Assembly: GCA_031216915.1 (NCBI GenBank) | Contig: CM062289.1 | Location: 443,061,587 to 443,125,586, forward strand | Direction of reading: 5' to 3' | DNA from: Pictodentalium vernedei | Taxonomy: Eukaryota; Mollusca; Scaphopoda; Dentaliida; Dentaliidae | Length of the DNA stretch: 64,000 nt | Notes under the pieces: generated by a model | The model's database searches: none | Seen by the model: only the letters and a program-made list of their open reading frames with translations | What the model was told of the DNA's origin: nothing | Translations under genes and position numbers: made by a program | In this document: positions 43,351 through 54,752 of the stretch, one piece after another | Layout: every line of letters begins with the position of its first letter | Numbering within the stretch: position 1 is the first letter of the stretch

Positions 43351-44544
43351 TCAGTGTTTAATTCTTTCCCAGCCCAAAGATAGCCGAACAATCACAGCCA
43401 GATTACCTCACAGGCAAGAAAACTCGATTCCTGACTTCTTTTTTGGCTATTTTTAATTTTTATTTGTCAGTTGCTGATCAATTACGAACAATTCGAAATT
43501 CATTTTTATTCCTCTTTTCTTTCAGACTTGAAATCGCCACAAATTACTCCCATATCTTTCAAGAAAATAGGATATTCATGAACAATTTTGTATTTATACA
43601 TTCCTTTTTGTAATAAAGTATTCATGATCGTTTTCAAATTGTGTTGCTTGGAAACCAAAGTTTTGTATATTTTAACTAGCAGCGTGAAATAAAACTGAAC
43701 ACAATAACCCATACAAAAACATTTGAAAATTCACACCAATAATATGCTAGAATCGAAACTTATTTGTTACATGGTTTCACTCCAAATAGATTATTTAAAA
43801 TTGAAAATATTACCTATTTTGATGCAAGACATAGTTCCCCATCTTCTAATTTTGTGATAAATATTTTTTTTGTTTAAAAACTGTTGAAATTTAAAAAATT
43901 AATTTTTTATGAAGGTGATATGTTAAACGACATTTATTTTAAAGAAGACCCAAACTTTTTCACTTTTCGTCATTGTCATATTTGCCAAAGAAATGAGAAG
44001 GGCATTGGCAAATTTATGGAAGTAACAAAATGGCATTCACGAATTCAAGGATAGGATAAAAGGTGAACGTTAAAAACTGAAATAAGGAATTTTAGAAAAT
44101 TAATAGACGAGAAATGTACAACGAACATCTATAGACGGAAATGGTTTTCTTTTAGTGCCCAACTAGTTAGGTAATCCTGCGGCTGGTAAACATTTTGTTT
44201 TTAACCGTTCCGTTGCCGATTTACCGCCCAATATTTTGAAACTGAGAATATGCGTATGGAAGGATGTTGAACAACTAAACTTGAAGTCAGGACCTGATTG
44301 GAAATATTTTGTATTAATGGATTCAGACAATGAGGAAGTAACTGAATGTAACTTTGGCAAATCTTGTATCAAATACTCGAATCGATCCTGACAAAATGTT
44401 ACTTCAGCAAATCTTGCACAAAATACTCGAGCATGGTGATCAGGCATTATCAAGTTAGGCAAAACTCTTGCATAAGTAACATTTTGCGTGTTTTCCATTG
44501 TTTGAATCCATTATTATAAGATTTCCACACGTGTGTACACAGTG
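43351..44544. other. No gene; local duplicated motif
   Basis: AT-rich. AACATTTTG/TTACTTCAGCAAATCTTG-like words near 44345-44425 form an imperfect duplication of about 56 bp (GCAAATCTTG and AAATACTCGA recur). The open frames are not recognisable. Confidence 0.5.
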
Positions 44545-44612
44545 CGTCGCCTGGGTGCTAGAATGTCCTATGTCCCCTATGGGACATAGGACATTCTAGC
44601 ACTCAGGCAACG
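44545..44612. repeat. Near-perfect hairpin, GTCGCCTGAGTGCTAG family
   Basis: Arms of about 30 bp (GCTAGAATGTCCTATGTCCC and inverse) around CTAT; related to 17250-17316. Confidence 0.9.
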
Positions 44613-45096
44613 ATTGAGCGGTAGCGAAAATCGCACCGGATAACCGGACAAAAGCTTGTAAACGTCCCGATACAGATTATCGATTAATTCCTTCAGTGCC
44701 AAGTTTTTTATTAACTTCCTGCATGCTGCTGGCAGATATTCCTCCGCGGGACAGGATTTTCCTTTTAACTGAAAGTAGCATAACCACTTGTCAATTATAC
44801 GGAAAAAAGAAACGCGCACGTTCACGTTTAGTAATATAGTTTTTTCATCCGTGAACCAAATGTAGTAAAATTTGATACATAAGTACCTCAGTGTACTGTC
44901 TAAAGAGTTTGTGGTTAAAATCCAGTCAACCATGAACACGTGCGACGCTGCATGCCTTCAGCGGATTTTTCGACAAAGCGTGCATCCGGGGCACTCCCAC
45001 GTGCTGTGGGCTTAAAAACCATAACCACATTAAATCGAAGTTTTGAACAGTACACATCGATTGCACAACATTTCATTTCAACTCGATTAAATCAAA
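44613..45096. other. No gene seen
   Basis: The minus-strand open frame at 44577-44939 shows no recognisable motif. Confidence 0.45.
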
Positions 45097-45335
45097 ATGC
45101 CGCGAATGTCCGAAGTTGATAGTGGTTAGGCTATTGCTCTAATTATGCTGGGTCAGTCGCAAGTCTCATCGCCCAGCAATTTGGGAACCCTGAGTCAACG
45201 ATAACTCGTTTAGTTTGGAGTCTCAGAACTACGGAAAGATTAGCTGACGGACCCAGGAGCGGACTCTCGCGCTTTACGTCCATAGAGGCATACGCCTCTC
45301 ACACCTCTGTACCAGATTTCAGACGGCGAGTCAGG
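45097..45335 (+). pseudogene. Tc1-like transposase N-terminal fragment
   Basis: Begins MPRMSEVDSG and, across a stop near 45126 and a frame change near 45160, continues AQQFGNPESTITRLV and RTTERLADGPRSG. This is the helix-turn-helix and linker typical of Tc1-like transposases (about the first 75 residues). The catalytic domain is absent. Different from the Tc1 copies at 22.0 and 59.2 kb. Confidence 0.8.
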
Positions 45336-45741
45336 TTGTAGGTAATCATGGTTCACATTTTAAATACTTACCACAGAAAAAAAACTTTTTTTTTTCGCTA
45401 GTATATTAGAAGGTGAGTTTTGTGTATAAACACGGTGGTGTCCCATGGCGTTGTGAACCTTATTGCGTTCTAATGACATTCTCTATCTCTTTCCTTCCCT
45501 TTTTTCCGATCTATTTCACTTTTTCTGAGTTTTCAGTTTATAATTTATCCGCTTACCCTGTAGCTATACCAATTATATTTTATCTGTATTCCGCAATTAA
45601 ATCATTATCGTTTATGTAAATTGCATAAACTGTTCGCAAATCCGTTTTGCATTCTTTATGGCAAATAAAATATGTTTAAACTGGTATAATCTGGGCATAA
45701 TTTATCACAATGGAATACTCTTTCACCAATGATATATTGAA
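45336..45741. other. No gene; LINE-like 3' end at about 45640-45680
   Basis: Shares TTTTGCATTCTTTATGGCAA and ATAAAATATGTTTAAACT with about 9551-9590. No coding part. Confidence 0.45.
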
Positions 45742-45842
45742 TTAACTCTACATGAATTCTTCTTCGAATCTGGTCGTGGCTGCTTCACAGCAGCCATACC
45801 TACATTTGAAGAAAAATATCTCGAAAATACTCAGCAGTTTAA
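45742..45842. mobile_element. TTAA foldback, CATGGCTGCT family, short copy
   Basis: TTAA at 45742-45745 and 45839-45842. The end AAATACTCAGCAGTTTAA is the inverse of the TTAACCCGCTGAGTATTT end at 48457. Central arms GAATCTGGTCGTGGCTGCT and inverse around 45788. Confidence 0.75.
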
Positions 45843-46570
45843 GAGTTATAAGGGAAATGATAAATACGTTGATTCGAGATTGACAACACAGTATCGTTTT
45901 TAACATTGCACCTTTGTTCGATTTAAATTTCGCAATAATTTATTTATGAAATTTCGTTCCACAATTGTGGATATTTTCGCTACTCGATCGCGATCAGATC
46001 GAGAAAGACTGCATGTGAGATTCAATTTACTGAACAGGGGACCCTTTTGCAGCTTGAACATCGTGTAAACAGGCAATCTTTCGATTGGCTAGAAACTCCT
46101 TTGTCCAGGCGTCATCGAAAGACTGCTTGTTAGCAAAGCCAGTAAATCACTGAAGCGAGCGTGGAGACAGTGGTGTGTGTGGGGGGCGGGGGAGGGTGTC
46201 ACCCCCCCCCCAATCCTGGCCAAAACGTTCTATAGTTGGAAATTCGGATGGCAAGTCATGAGTAGTTGGAAATTCCATCTATCTGGATTTTAGAGCTTCT
46301 TTGATGATGCTGATGTCTCCTTTACTACACAAAATTCCAACTGGATTTCAAATCGGCAAAAATTCCACCTGTTACTGTTTACAACTACAGTGTACCCAAT
46401 ATCAAGCTTGATAAGTATGCATAATGTCAATCGATACGAGATTTCTATGGTACGTTTACGTATCGTAATAACAAAAAATCCTCGAAATGCATTTCAAGAA
46501 AATCACATCATGTAAATCGTCATCCTGAGTTAATTCCATCATTCACAGTTACAAGGTCTTGAGTTGATAC
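45843..46570. other. No gene; mixed G/C-run segment
   Basis: A GTGTGTGGGGGGCGGGGGAG stretch followed by poly-C lies at 46173-46212. No gene. Confidence 0.5.
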
Positions 46571-46640
46571 TCATTTTGTGGTCATGATTAGCCATTGTGC
46601 AAAAATATGTTACCCAAAATACCAATATATAAATAATAAC
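46571..46640 (+). mobile_element. 5'-truncated SINE tail (type 1)
   Basis: GGTCATGATTAGCCATTGTG and ACCAATATATAAATAATA match tail 1. Body and head are absent. Probably a severely truncated insertion. Confidence 0.8.
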
Positions 46641-46730
46641 ATCGAAAATTGATTATTCCTGCATAAGATCTGATTTAAAGTTAGGACAGTGTGAATTGCT
46701 CAAAGTTCTTAAGATCATTTGTTTAGCACA

Positions 46731-46916
46731 ATGGGGAAGTGGGATGGGAGAATGAAGGACATGTGGTTAGGGGGCGACTCAAAGGAGAGGGTTAATATGC
46801 TAATCGGAGAGATTGGGAAGAATGGGGCAAGGGATGTCATCAAGCAGTTCGTCTCCGAGTGTTGGGAGGAGAGAAGAAGCGTGGGAATAGGGAAGCAGTT
46901 GGTAGAACAGGGGTAA
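46731..46916 (+). CDS. Short open frame of unknown nature
   Basis: A 61-residue frame from the ATG at 46731 reads MGKWDGRMKDMWLGGDSKER and later FVSECWEERRSVGIGKQ. It is charged, helix-prone and unusually free of low complexity for this window, and base composition here is richer in G/A. I do not recognise it. It could be an exon or a transposon fragment; evidence is weak. Confidence 0.2.
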   Translation: MGKWDGRMKDMWLGGDSKERVNMLIGEIGKNGARDVIKQFVSECWEERRSVGIGKQLVEQG

Positions 46917-47232
46917 CCAAGGCCTTCTCATACGAGAACCGCGACAAATCAGCGGCCGACCAAAGTGTTATTATATTATTGTTTAGCACATATTCAATTC
47001 CCAGAATAATACCAAATAATAATAACCTGATAATTCTATCATAAATGTGTTGGCATTTCAGTAACTTGAATCAATTTTATGCCCCCTTTCATGTCTTCAG
47101 TTTCAAAATTTTTCTCGTTTCCAACTTGGGGATGGGGAGAGAGGTTTCTCCCTCCCGGTCCCTCCCTCTAGTTGGAAATTCACTACCCTACATCCCTCCA
47201 ATCGGAAACCTCTAGCCACGTCCCTGGTTCCA
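46917..47232. other. No gene seen
   Basis: AT-rich at first; CCCTCCC-rich around 47150-47180. Confidence 0.45.
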
Positions 47233-47481
47233 TTAACCCTCTACCCAACGCAGACGATATCAAAATTTATTATTTTAAATATATTTTTTTTAAATTTTTC
47301 AAAAAATTTCAACAAAACCATATCATGTGACCCCTCGTTGGAACGAGCTCGACGAGCTCGTTCCAACGAGGGGTCACATGATATGGTTTTGTTGAAATTT
47401 TTTGAAAAATACTATTTTTTCAACTGCTGAATTTGCATATTACGCGGGCGGATGCGGGCGATTCGTTGGGTAAAGGGTTAA
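47233..47481. mobile_element. TTAA-family foldback MITE, GATATC subfamily
   Basis: TTAA at 47233-47236 and 47478-47481; ends CCCTCTACCCAACGCAGACG and TTCGTTGGGTAAAGGG. The perfect palindrome GTTGGAACGAGCTCGACGAG extends through CATATCATGTGACCCC and CAACAAAAC for about 110 bp. Confidence 0.92.
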
Positions 47482-48456
47482 CTATTACTTGTGTAGACAT
47501 TTTTAATATTTCTGTACTTTATGGAGAAAGACCAAATGGGGCAGCCAAAAATCATTTGAAGAGTATTTATTTCCTCTCATTTTTTTCAAAATTTGGAAGT
47601 TTGTGATTAATAATACAAATCATGGCGGCCTGACAGCAGCCATCAAATTATTTGATAAATTGCGAGAAATGTTCTGGGACGCAGCGCGGCACGGGTTTTA
47701 CTCTCCACAGAATCTGTTTCTTTTTACTCATTATGAATGACATGATTTTATAATATTAAATCAAAGACTTTAACTATGTACGAGAGCAAACTCAATGTAT
47801 ATTACGGCTGATGTCACAGATTAAAACAAAATATTCTCACTGTGGTACAGTTTGTTTCGTTTATTACAACTTTTCACCATGGTTCTGGTAATAAAGTTAC
47901 AATCTGCACACACGAAAAGAAATTTGAATATATGTTGACAACACAGTTACTGTAATCACTTGTTGCGTAGATTTATTCCTCACCCCCTCACTAGTCAACA
48001 TCCGAAACATACATACATACCGGAACAATCACACCCATCGGTACGACTGTCACTGACGCTGAGGAAGCGTTCTCTGTTAGATCTTTCAACACAAAGTTCC
48101 GGGAAGGCGACGCCCAACACAATAGTATTTATTAAAATATATGATATACCGAATCACTTTTGTCACTACACGAAGGCGCAGTTCTGATGTTAACTCTGAT
48201 TGTGTCTGCCAAGGTAGTTGGAGGGTAACAGGGTCCGAACGTTCCTCACCTCCACTCACTGGTTCTCTCCCGGGATGCTGGCTTTTTTACACCCATAAAG
48301 CCATCGGTCACGATGTGACTTTGACAGTTGTGAGTGTCGTTATCCCAACAAATAATGTATGTAACTTTAATCCTACAGCCCAAAAGGGGTGTTGTAGTAC
48401 ATTATAACTGATATCCTGCTTACAATTTGTCTTTTTTGTTCTCTCGTCTTTAACTC
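47482..48456. other. No gene seen
   Basis: Around 48290-48365 there is a weak resemblance to the SINE tail 2 (GTGACTTTGACAGTTGTGAG). No supported gene. Confidence 0.45.
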
Positions 48457-48698
48457 TTAACCCGCTGAGTATTTACAATATATTTTTCATCAAATCTAGT
48501 CATGGCTGCTATGAAGCAGCCATGACTAGATTTGAAGAAAAATTAATCTAAATATAAAACAAGAAATCATTTATGAAAAAATCCATTCTATTTATAGGGG
48601 GAAAATACGATTAAATGTGCCCAACTTATACTGATTTCAGTGACAAGAGAAACTCTGTGCTCGGCAGGAATGTCCGCCAGCATCATGCACAGAGTTAA
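48457..48698. mobile_element. TTAA foldback MITE, CATGGCTGCT family
   Basis: TTAA at 48457-48460 and 48695-48698. An off-centre perfect hairpin TCTAGTCATGGCTGCT / AGCAGCCATGACTAGA lies near 48500-48535; subterminal CTCTGTGC / GCACAGAG pair. Same layout as 53928-54169. Confidence 0.82.
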
Positions 48699-49670
48699 AC
48701 GGCAGGTTTTCCGTTGTGCAAAAATTATGTTTCCCGGTTGAAATTTAATTAATTTTTTTTTCCTTAATCAGTTTACCAACCTCTCGTTCCTGGTGGCATA
48801 TTACAGTTTACCAATATCTTTCCTTGATGTTTACCAAATGTAATTCCAGTGATGCCATAAAACATATTCTTTTAATTAAATTCTTCTTATGTATAGACTC
48901 GGGCGTAATGATGCGATACTGAAGCTTATAGGAAAATCAGTATTATGTCTCTTGAATTTGTTTCATTTTAATCATGTGCCCGGTGTTATAAGTTACAGGG
49001 CGTTTACTTATCAGGTATAGCATCACGTGAGGTGAAGTGAGAATAATGTGACGTCATACCCGGCAAGCAAACGTTATGTAACGGAACCAAACGAACTAAA
49101 TAATAATAGATTAAAAGATCCGAATCCTTCATTCTGAATATTCATCAGGAAACTGTCTTTTATGTGCACGAAAATAGGTGAAAACTTGAGGTGGGAAAAT
49201 TAATTCGGAAACAAAATGGCGCCCAGTAGAGGAGATGTATGGGCTCCAACACGGTCGCTGGCAGTGTATGGACTCAATCCGATAGCCGGTTCCCATTGAA
49301 TAACCTAATATCGCATAATGCAGCGATGCTATTAGAGATCGTTGATTGGTCGAATTAAATAGGTGGCATGATAATACGAAAAGCATGGGTCGTGTAATTT
49401 GCGAAATGGTCTGTTATGATTTTTGTACAAGAGTGTCGCCCGATGGTGAAGATACCCACTGAGGCTAAAGGGGGAACTTCCTTTTCCTCAACATTTCATA
49501 AGTAACAAAGATAACCCCAATGAGGAAACAAATTTTATCATTTCTTTACTTTTAATTTTAACCACCTTTAATATTGACGCTATTGTCCCTGCCAGTGCAG
49601 TTGGAAGAGTCCATATACATTATTGTAGTGTTTGCTAACTTGAAGTTTGAACATGCAAGCGCCTTGCGCA
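48699..49670. other. No gene seen
   Basis: AT-rich; GTTTACCAA words repeat near 48770-48835. No gene. Confidence 0.5.
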
Positions 49671-49678
49671 GATTGAAC

Positions 49679-50214
49679 TAGGGCTGTCACGATTAATCGA
49701 TTAATCGACTGTTGATCGGTCACGGCGAAATCGATTAGTATTTTTCGTTGTCGAATAATCGGTAAATTGTATCCCGTTTTAGATGTTTAATAATTAAAAG
49801 AAAATTTGATGAAAAAACTATTGTTTCTAAAGGCAAAGAGTTAAGAACATTGATGTTAAACCCCAAGAAGCCGTTGGAAGCATTTGTCTTCCATGTACAT
49901 TCATCAAAGCTTTGATGTTCTGAATTTTTTAACCGTCAGTGTAATAATCAAGACCGGTCGGCAGATGCGAACTTCGCAACTGCCGACCGGTCTTGATTAT
50001 TACACTGACGGTTCAAAAGTTCAGAACATCAAAGCTTTGAATGTCCCTAAAAGTTGATCGTCTTCGTTGTTTACTTGAGGTAGGTCAGCTGACTTGAACT
50101 TCATTTTTATCGACTTCAAAGAGAGGGGGAGGGGGTGGGGGTCATCTGGGTACGATTAATCGATTATTTGCGACGATTAATCGATTACTAAAATGAAAAA
50201 TCGTGACAGCCCTA
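49679..50214. mobile_element. hAT-like hairpin MITE, copy 2, intact ends
   Basis: 16-bp perfect terminal inverted repeats TAGGGCTGTCACGATT / AATCGTGACAGCCCTA. Perfect 8-bp target duplications GATTGAAC at 49671-49678 and 50215-50222. Subterminal AATCGATTAATCG repeats. The central hairpin (about 49905-50040) has arms including CGTCAGTGTAATAATCAAGA and CCGGTCGGCAG. Confidence 0.95.
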
Positions 50215-50222
50215 GATTGAAC

Positions 50223-50674
50223 CCGCCTGCTAATATTAACAATTATTTCCATACCAATTATAGTTAACCAGAGAAATAAGGGCGTTACACTTGTTCTGAC
50301 GTCAGTCGAACCCGAGACCACATGCCGATTCTATCCCATTTTTCAGCCCTCCACCGTATTCAGGCGAGCGTGAAGCATAAAATAATGTTCAACGTGTTGT
50401 TTCAGGCCCACAAAATTTCAAATTCTCGTCATCTCTTTCTTCAGCGAAGCAAGTGCGTGGCGAGATGAAAAAAGTAATGACTGAAGTGGGATAGCCATAC
50501 AGAAGATACGTTACGTCAAAATTCTGATCAGGATTTTATGCTTCAACTTACACCTTGGTTTCAGAGCATTCGAATTTTGTGTTTGTTAAATTACACCGTG
50601 TGTTAACGATCAGTCACCAATACTATAAATTTTCACAATTGTATTTTCTAGAATTGTATTTTCTAGTTATGACT
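50223..50674. other. No gene seen
   Basis: AT-rich. The short direct repeat GAATTGTATTTTCTAG at about 50635-50666 has an inverted partner near 51033-51050. Confidence 0.5.
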
Positions 50675-50909
50675 TTAACCCTTTACCCAACGAATCGCCC
50701 GCATCCGCCCGCGTAATATGCAAATTCGGCAGTTGAATTCAGCAGTTAAACAAAACCATATCATGTGACCCCTCGTTGGAACGAGCTCGTCGAGCTCGAT
50801 CCAACGAGGGGTCACATGATATGGTTTTGTTGAAATTTTTTGAAAAAATTTAAAAAATGATATTTAAAATCATAAATTTTGATATCGTCTGCGTTGGGTA
50901 AAGGGTTAA
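50675..50909. mobile_element. TTAA-family foldback MITE, GATATC subfamily
   Basis: TTAA at 50675-50678 and 50906-50909 with 14-bp perfect inverted ends CCCTTTACCCAACG. Core GTTGGAACGAGCTCGTCGAG, one base off a palindrome. Inverted relative to the 47233 copy (GCCCGCATCCGCCCGCG here at left). Confidence 0.92.
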
Positions 50910-51039
50910 ATGGTTTAAAATGAACCATTAGCATTTTCAAAGAACTGGCAATTTGCCAATTGCAAACTGCCATATCTTTTAAATTACTAATGATTCATTT
51001 AGTCAGTTATTTAAAAGGTAGAAAACACAATTCTAGAAA
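50910..51039. other. Short spacer, no gene
   Basis: AT-rich with an inverted AACTGGCAATTTGCCAATTGC stretch near 50944. Confidence 0.5.
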
Positions 51040-51385
51040 ATAGAATTGTGAAGCTTTATTTTTATTTAATCTTATTTGTTTTACAAGGAGTGGCGAACAA
51101 GTTATGCAACTTATATTAACGCCTTCCCTTGGCCCAATGGCGGCAACTTCGTGGCCTAGCTCTTCTCGAATACTACGAAGGGATTTTTATCCTGCACAGA
51201 GGACAGCCATTTTACGTCCCCACCCGATAGGACGATACGCTGTGACAGCATCAACCCCACAAATGATGCTGACAGAGAGTGTTTGGACACCTCGAGAACT
51301 TTCCCCGGCCGGGGAACGATCCCGGGACCTCTGCCATGAGAGATCAGCGCACATATCCACTCGGCCACCACTTCCCATAGTAGTA
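51040..51385 (-). mobile_element. Unrelated tRNA-derived SINE
   Basis: Minus strand starts GGGAAGTGGTGGCCGAGTGG (A box), has an anticodon-like loop CTCATGG, and a B-box-like GGGATCGTTCCCC. The body (TCCTATCGGGTGGGGACGTA, TCGAGAAGAGCTAGGCCACG) is not shared with the other SINEs. It ends CCACTCCTTGTAAAACAAAT and an A-rich tail near 51060. Target duplications not identified. A separate polymerase III family. Confidence 0.8.
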
Positions 51386-52119
51386 CTGGCTCCTGGTTCC
51401 AATGTGGTGTGTTAAGTTGCGTTACATAAAAAGATGAAAAATAAATTGAAAGATGAATTTGTGAGTACAATGCAGAGAGATTTTGTAATGTGGTGGGTAA
51501 TGGATGGAATGCAGGATCAAACTTATTAAATTTCATTGATATTAAGATGCGCATTGAGATGGAGATTATCGTTCATGTGCATTAGCATATTACTATTGGT
51601 GATGAATTTGGCGATATGCAAAATATGGAATAGAAGTAGAAGTGATGGAAAGATAGACCCATTAGCTGAAATAATACGTAACAAACTATCATAGAAAAAA
51701 AGGATTGAAATAGTGACGTAAAGGATCGAATATAAATATTAATGATTGATGAGAGGACATAATAAAGAAACAGTTTTCGTATGCGTAAGCTCAGAGTTTA
51801 TTCCCAGGAATGGAAATTTTCTGGTTCTCGTTTTTCAAAGTCGGTCACGATGCCGGGAATTTAACCTTTCTCGTTTCTGAATATGAGTCCCCATACTCGT
51901 GAAATTCATAGAACAGAACCGGGAATTCCCGATTCTAGTCTATGAATTTGCCGAGCATTAGGACTTATTTGCAGAACCGGTAACCGGACAATTCCCGTTC
52001 GCGAGATTAAACCATAGCTCCATTTTTATCGACGAAGCTGGTGTCGGAAAAAGATGATATTCGTCGTAACGTAGTAAACTATAATACATAATCATTAATA
52101 CTGTGGTCTATGAATTTCC
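51386..52119. other. No gene; imperfect palindrome
   Basis: AAATTCATAGAACAGAACCG and its near inverse flank a GGGAATTCCC centre at about 51900-51950. Confidence 0.5.
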
Positions 52120-52215
52120 CGGGTAACGTGATTGACTTTCAGAATCTGGAGCCAAAGAATCGGAGAATTCTCCGATTCTTTGGCTCCAGATTCTAAAAGT
52201 CAATCGCGTTACCCG
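52120..52215. repeat. Near-perfect hairpin, about 45-bp arms
   Basis: CGGGTAACGTGATTGACTTT, AGAATCTGGAGCCAAAGAAT and CGGAGAATTC are mirrored with only two or three mismatches. No loop to speak of (centre GAATTC). Confidence 0.92.
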
Positions 52216-52569
52216 TTATTAAATCTTAGGTCAATTGGATTATTTCACAAGGCCTCTTTTTTCTCTAATTTATTTAGTTTGGTGTTGTCAGGACTGGCCT
52301 ATGATTGGTCAGTGCCGCCCCATTTTAACCCTCACCTTGACAGGAATAGAATAGTTCGAAAAAAGTTTGAATAACTAATAATTTTCATTTTGTAATTCAA
52401 AGACGTTGCTTATGATCCCAACCACCTCATCCCAATGATGGGAATGAATAACGCTTTGCAGCAAACACTGAAAGTATAAAACCTGAATGATGATTTTTTT
52501 TTTAAATAGCACTGGCCGTTTGTTTCTGTTGTGCTTGGTACATGATTAAGGTGGGGGGGTAGGTAACGA
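52216..52569. other. No gene; possible TTAA-family remnant
   Basis: TTAACCCTCACCTTGACAGG (about 52325) and GAATAACTAATAATTTTCAT, then CCTCATCCCAATGATGGGAA, echo the TTAA family without the ends. Confidence 0.5.
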
Positions 52570-52675
52570 TATATTTATTTATTTATTGGGGTTAAACGAC
52601 ACTTTCGACAGCCATGGTCACCTCGTGTATAACAGTTTCATGGGTGGAGGAAGCTGAAGTACCCGGAGAGAAGGA
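52570..52675 (-). mobile_element. 5'-truncated SINE, tail type 2
   Basis: TTTATTTATTGGGGTTAAACG, CACTTTCGACAGCCATGG and GGTGGAGGAAGCTGAAGTAC match tail 2 and the 3' part of the body only. Confidence 0.82.
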
Positions 52676-53927
52676 AACGATGTATATTGGAATTGTAAAA
52701 AGAAATAATTAGTATGGCAGATTTTGTTATATAAAAGGTACCGTTTACTGTGGTGAACAAGTTCTGTTTTTACCTGCGTCGCCAGCGGCAGAGCAGGTCT
52801 AGTAACCGCTCGACTCCGTCCGTCAGTCCGTCCGAAACACTTATTCCGTCAAAGCTTTCTTGGCTTCTATGAAAGGGAATGATTTTATATTTGGTCTGCT
52901 GCTTCATAATGATGAGTTGTATCGTGTATCTAATTTTCAGATCTGTTGCATGCAGCGACGCAGGTCCAGACCCTGTATTAGTCTTGGCTTGTTACAATTT
53001 AAAATGGTATCCGCATCCAACGTATGGGACGGAGATCATCTGAAGTGGGCAATACAGGTATACATGATTGGCTATACTTATAATCATACATGGTTGTGGT
53101 TTTGATATAGCCTTTGGCGCTGAAATTGACCATAAACTCGAACGAACAAATTAATATTGGGTTGTCTATATTAATCACAATCTGGTTTCGAAAAGTCGTC
53201 GTTCAGTTCTTGGAGTGTAAAGGAGAACAGTTCATTGTAAAATCACTATCTCTACCTTAATCGCTATCTCTTCCAATGATGCATTTGCTAGTACATGTTT
53301 CATTTTCTGCTGGACTTTTGTATAATATACGAAGGAGCTCGCAAAAGTGGCATGTGGGTTCTATATTCGTCAAACAACTTTCACCACTGGTAATATGTTC
53401 CAAAACGAAATATACCCCAACCCCCACATACACACACACTCTCAGCATAATAAACACAAGGTATAATACCGCCAAACCCTGAAGTGGGAGAATGGCTCGG
53501 TACAACTCTGTGGAAAATTTACCTTTCAAACAACACCGGTACGTATGTTCAAATGTTATACAATCATTTTATTGTTGCTATCCCTCCAGTTTTCTTTCAA
53601 GAGCTAAGATTGTATTGAAGACGGAACCTCGTTTCTGGGCATATATCGACGAGTACGCTGTTTGGTGTACACTGCGACACAGAGCGTTGCGATCAAGTAA
53701 CAACTATTAAAGTTTCATCCTATTTTGAAATTTCTGTATGTCGTGATTCCTCTAATATTCTCCTCGCTGTACAACTAGGGACCTGGGTACGGTTCGAGAT
53801 ACAATTCGGCTCGAAACCGCGACGATGATTCGATTCGTCTCGAAACCAATCGCCAGGTTCGATCCCAAGCAAACTTCCATTTAAATGACTGTACGTCCGT
53901 CATATTTGACATGAATATCGTTACATT
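52676..53927. other. No gene seen
   Basis: 52736-52800 resembles the SINE head 3 hairpin (GTTTACTGTGGTGAACAAG). The open frames at 53257-53529 and 53492-53710 show no recognised domain. ATTCGATTCG-like words at 53815-53850 recur at 54598-54620, with GTTCGA/TCGAAACC. Confidence 0.5.
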
Positions 53928-54169
53928 TTAACCCGCTGAGTGTTTCCAAAATATTTTTCAACAAATCTAGCCATGGCTGCTGTGAAGCAGCCATGACTAG
54001 CTTTGATGAAACATTCAACTAAATTTAGCTCAAGAGATCATTGGCGAAAAAATTCCTGCCATTTAGAGAGGGACAATCTGATTAAATCTGCCTAAATGAT
54101 ACTTAGATCAGTGGCAAAAGAAATCCTCTCGTGGGCAGTAATAACCGCCAGCAGCATGCAAGGAGTTAA
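53928..54169. mobile_element. TTAA foldback MITE, CATGGCTGCT family
   Basis: TTAA at 53928-53931 and 54166-54169. Hairpin TCTAGCCATGGCTGCT / AGCAGCCATGACTAGC near 53963-54002. 242 bp, exactly the length of the copy at 48457. Confidence 0.85.
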
Positions 54170-54260
54170 TACTTGCGAAATACCCGCCACTTTCATGATA
54201 GAAAAAAATAACGTTCACGTAATTGCTTACTATCTCTAGCCTGCACGGATCAACGAGGCT

Positions 54261-54417
54261 AGTTCAGATTTACGATGTTGGGGAGCTGACAGCTGCTCGT
54301 CGTTGCTCGGTGGTTCTCTCCGGGTACTCCGGCTTCCTCCACCCGTACAACTGTCACCGACATGATTTGACCCTGGCTGTTAATGTGTCGTTAAACCCAA
54401 ATAAAAAAAAAAAAAAA
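54261..54417 (+). mobile_element. 5'-truncated SINE, tail type 2, with target duplication
   Basis: Starts mid-body at AGTTCAGATTTACGATGTTG and ends in tail 2 (TTGACCCTGGCTGTTAATGT) plus poly-A. Perfect 12-bp target duplications ATCAACGAGGCT lie at 54249-54260 and 54418-54429. Shows that truncated copies insert by target-primed reverse transcription. Confidence 0.93.
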
Positions 54418-54429
54418 ATCAACGAGGCT

Positions 54430-54752
54430 CAAACAGAGAACTGTCGATCACCAAAAGCAATGTAATTTCACCATTTTTCACAGTTTCCACTACGACTCGA
54501 ACAGTTTTGGGCTCGTCAAATTTATACCTCCACGTGTATGCTGGAGTATGTCTACCTATCCCAGTTCACTCTACTGGCTGACACCGTGATTCAAGACTCG
54601 ATTCGATTCGAAACCTTAGCAGAGGTCCGATTTGAGCCGACATCGGAGGTCGCAGGTCCCTGTGTACAACAGACAAACACCAGCAACAATGATACCAATG
54701 TGCAGAATGAAATATGAATGTAACTTTTACGCAACAAATCGTCGCATCATAA
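54430..54752. other. No gene seen
   Basis: No supported feature. Confidence 0.5.

Noticed and set aside
44577..44939. 120-codon minus-strand frame
   Set aside because: No recognised domain; overlaps the end of a hairpin repeat.
53257..53529. Possible membrane protein frame
   Set aside because: A single hydrophobic stretch in an otherwise unremarkable frame without other support.
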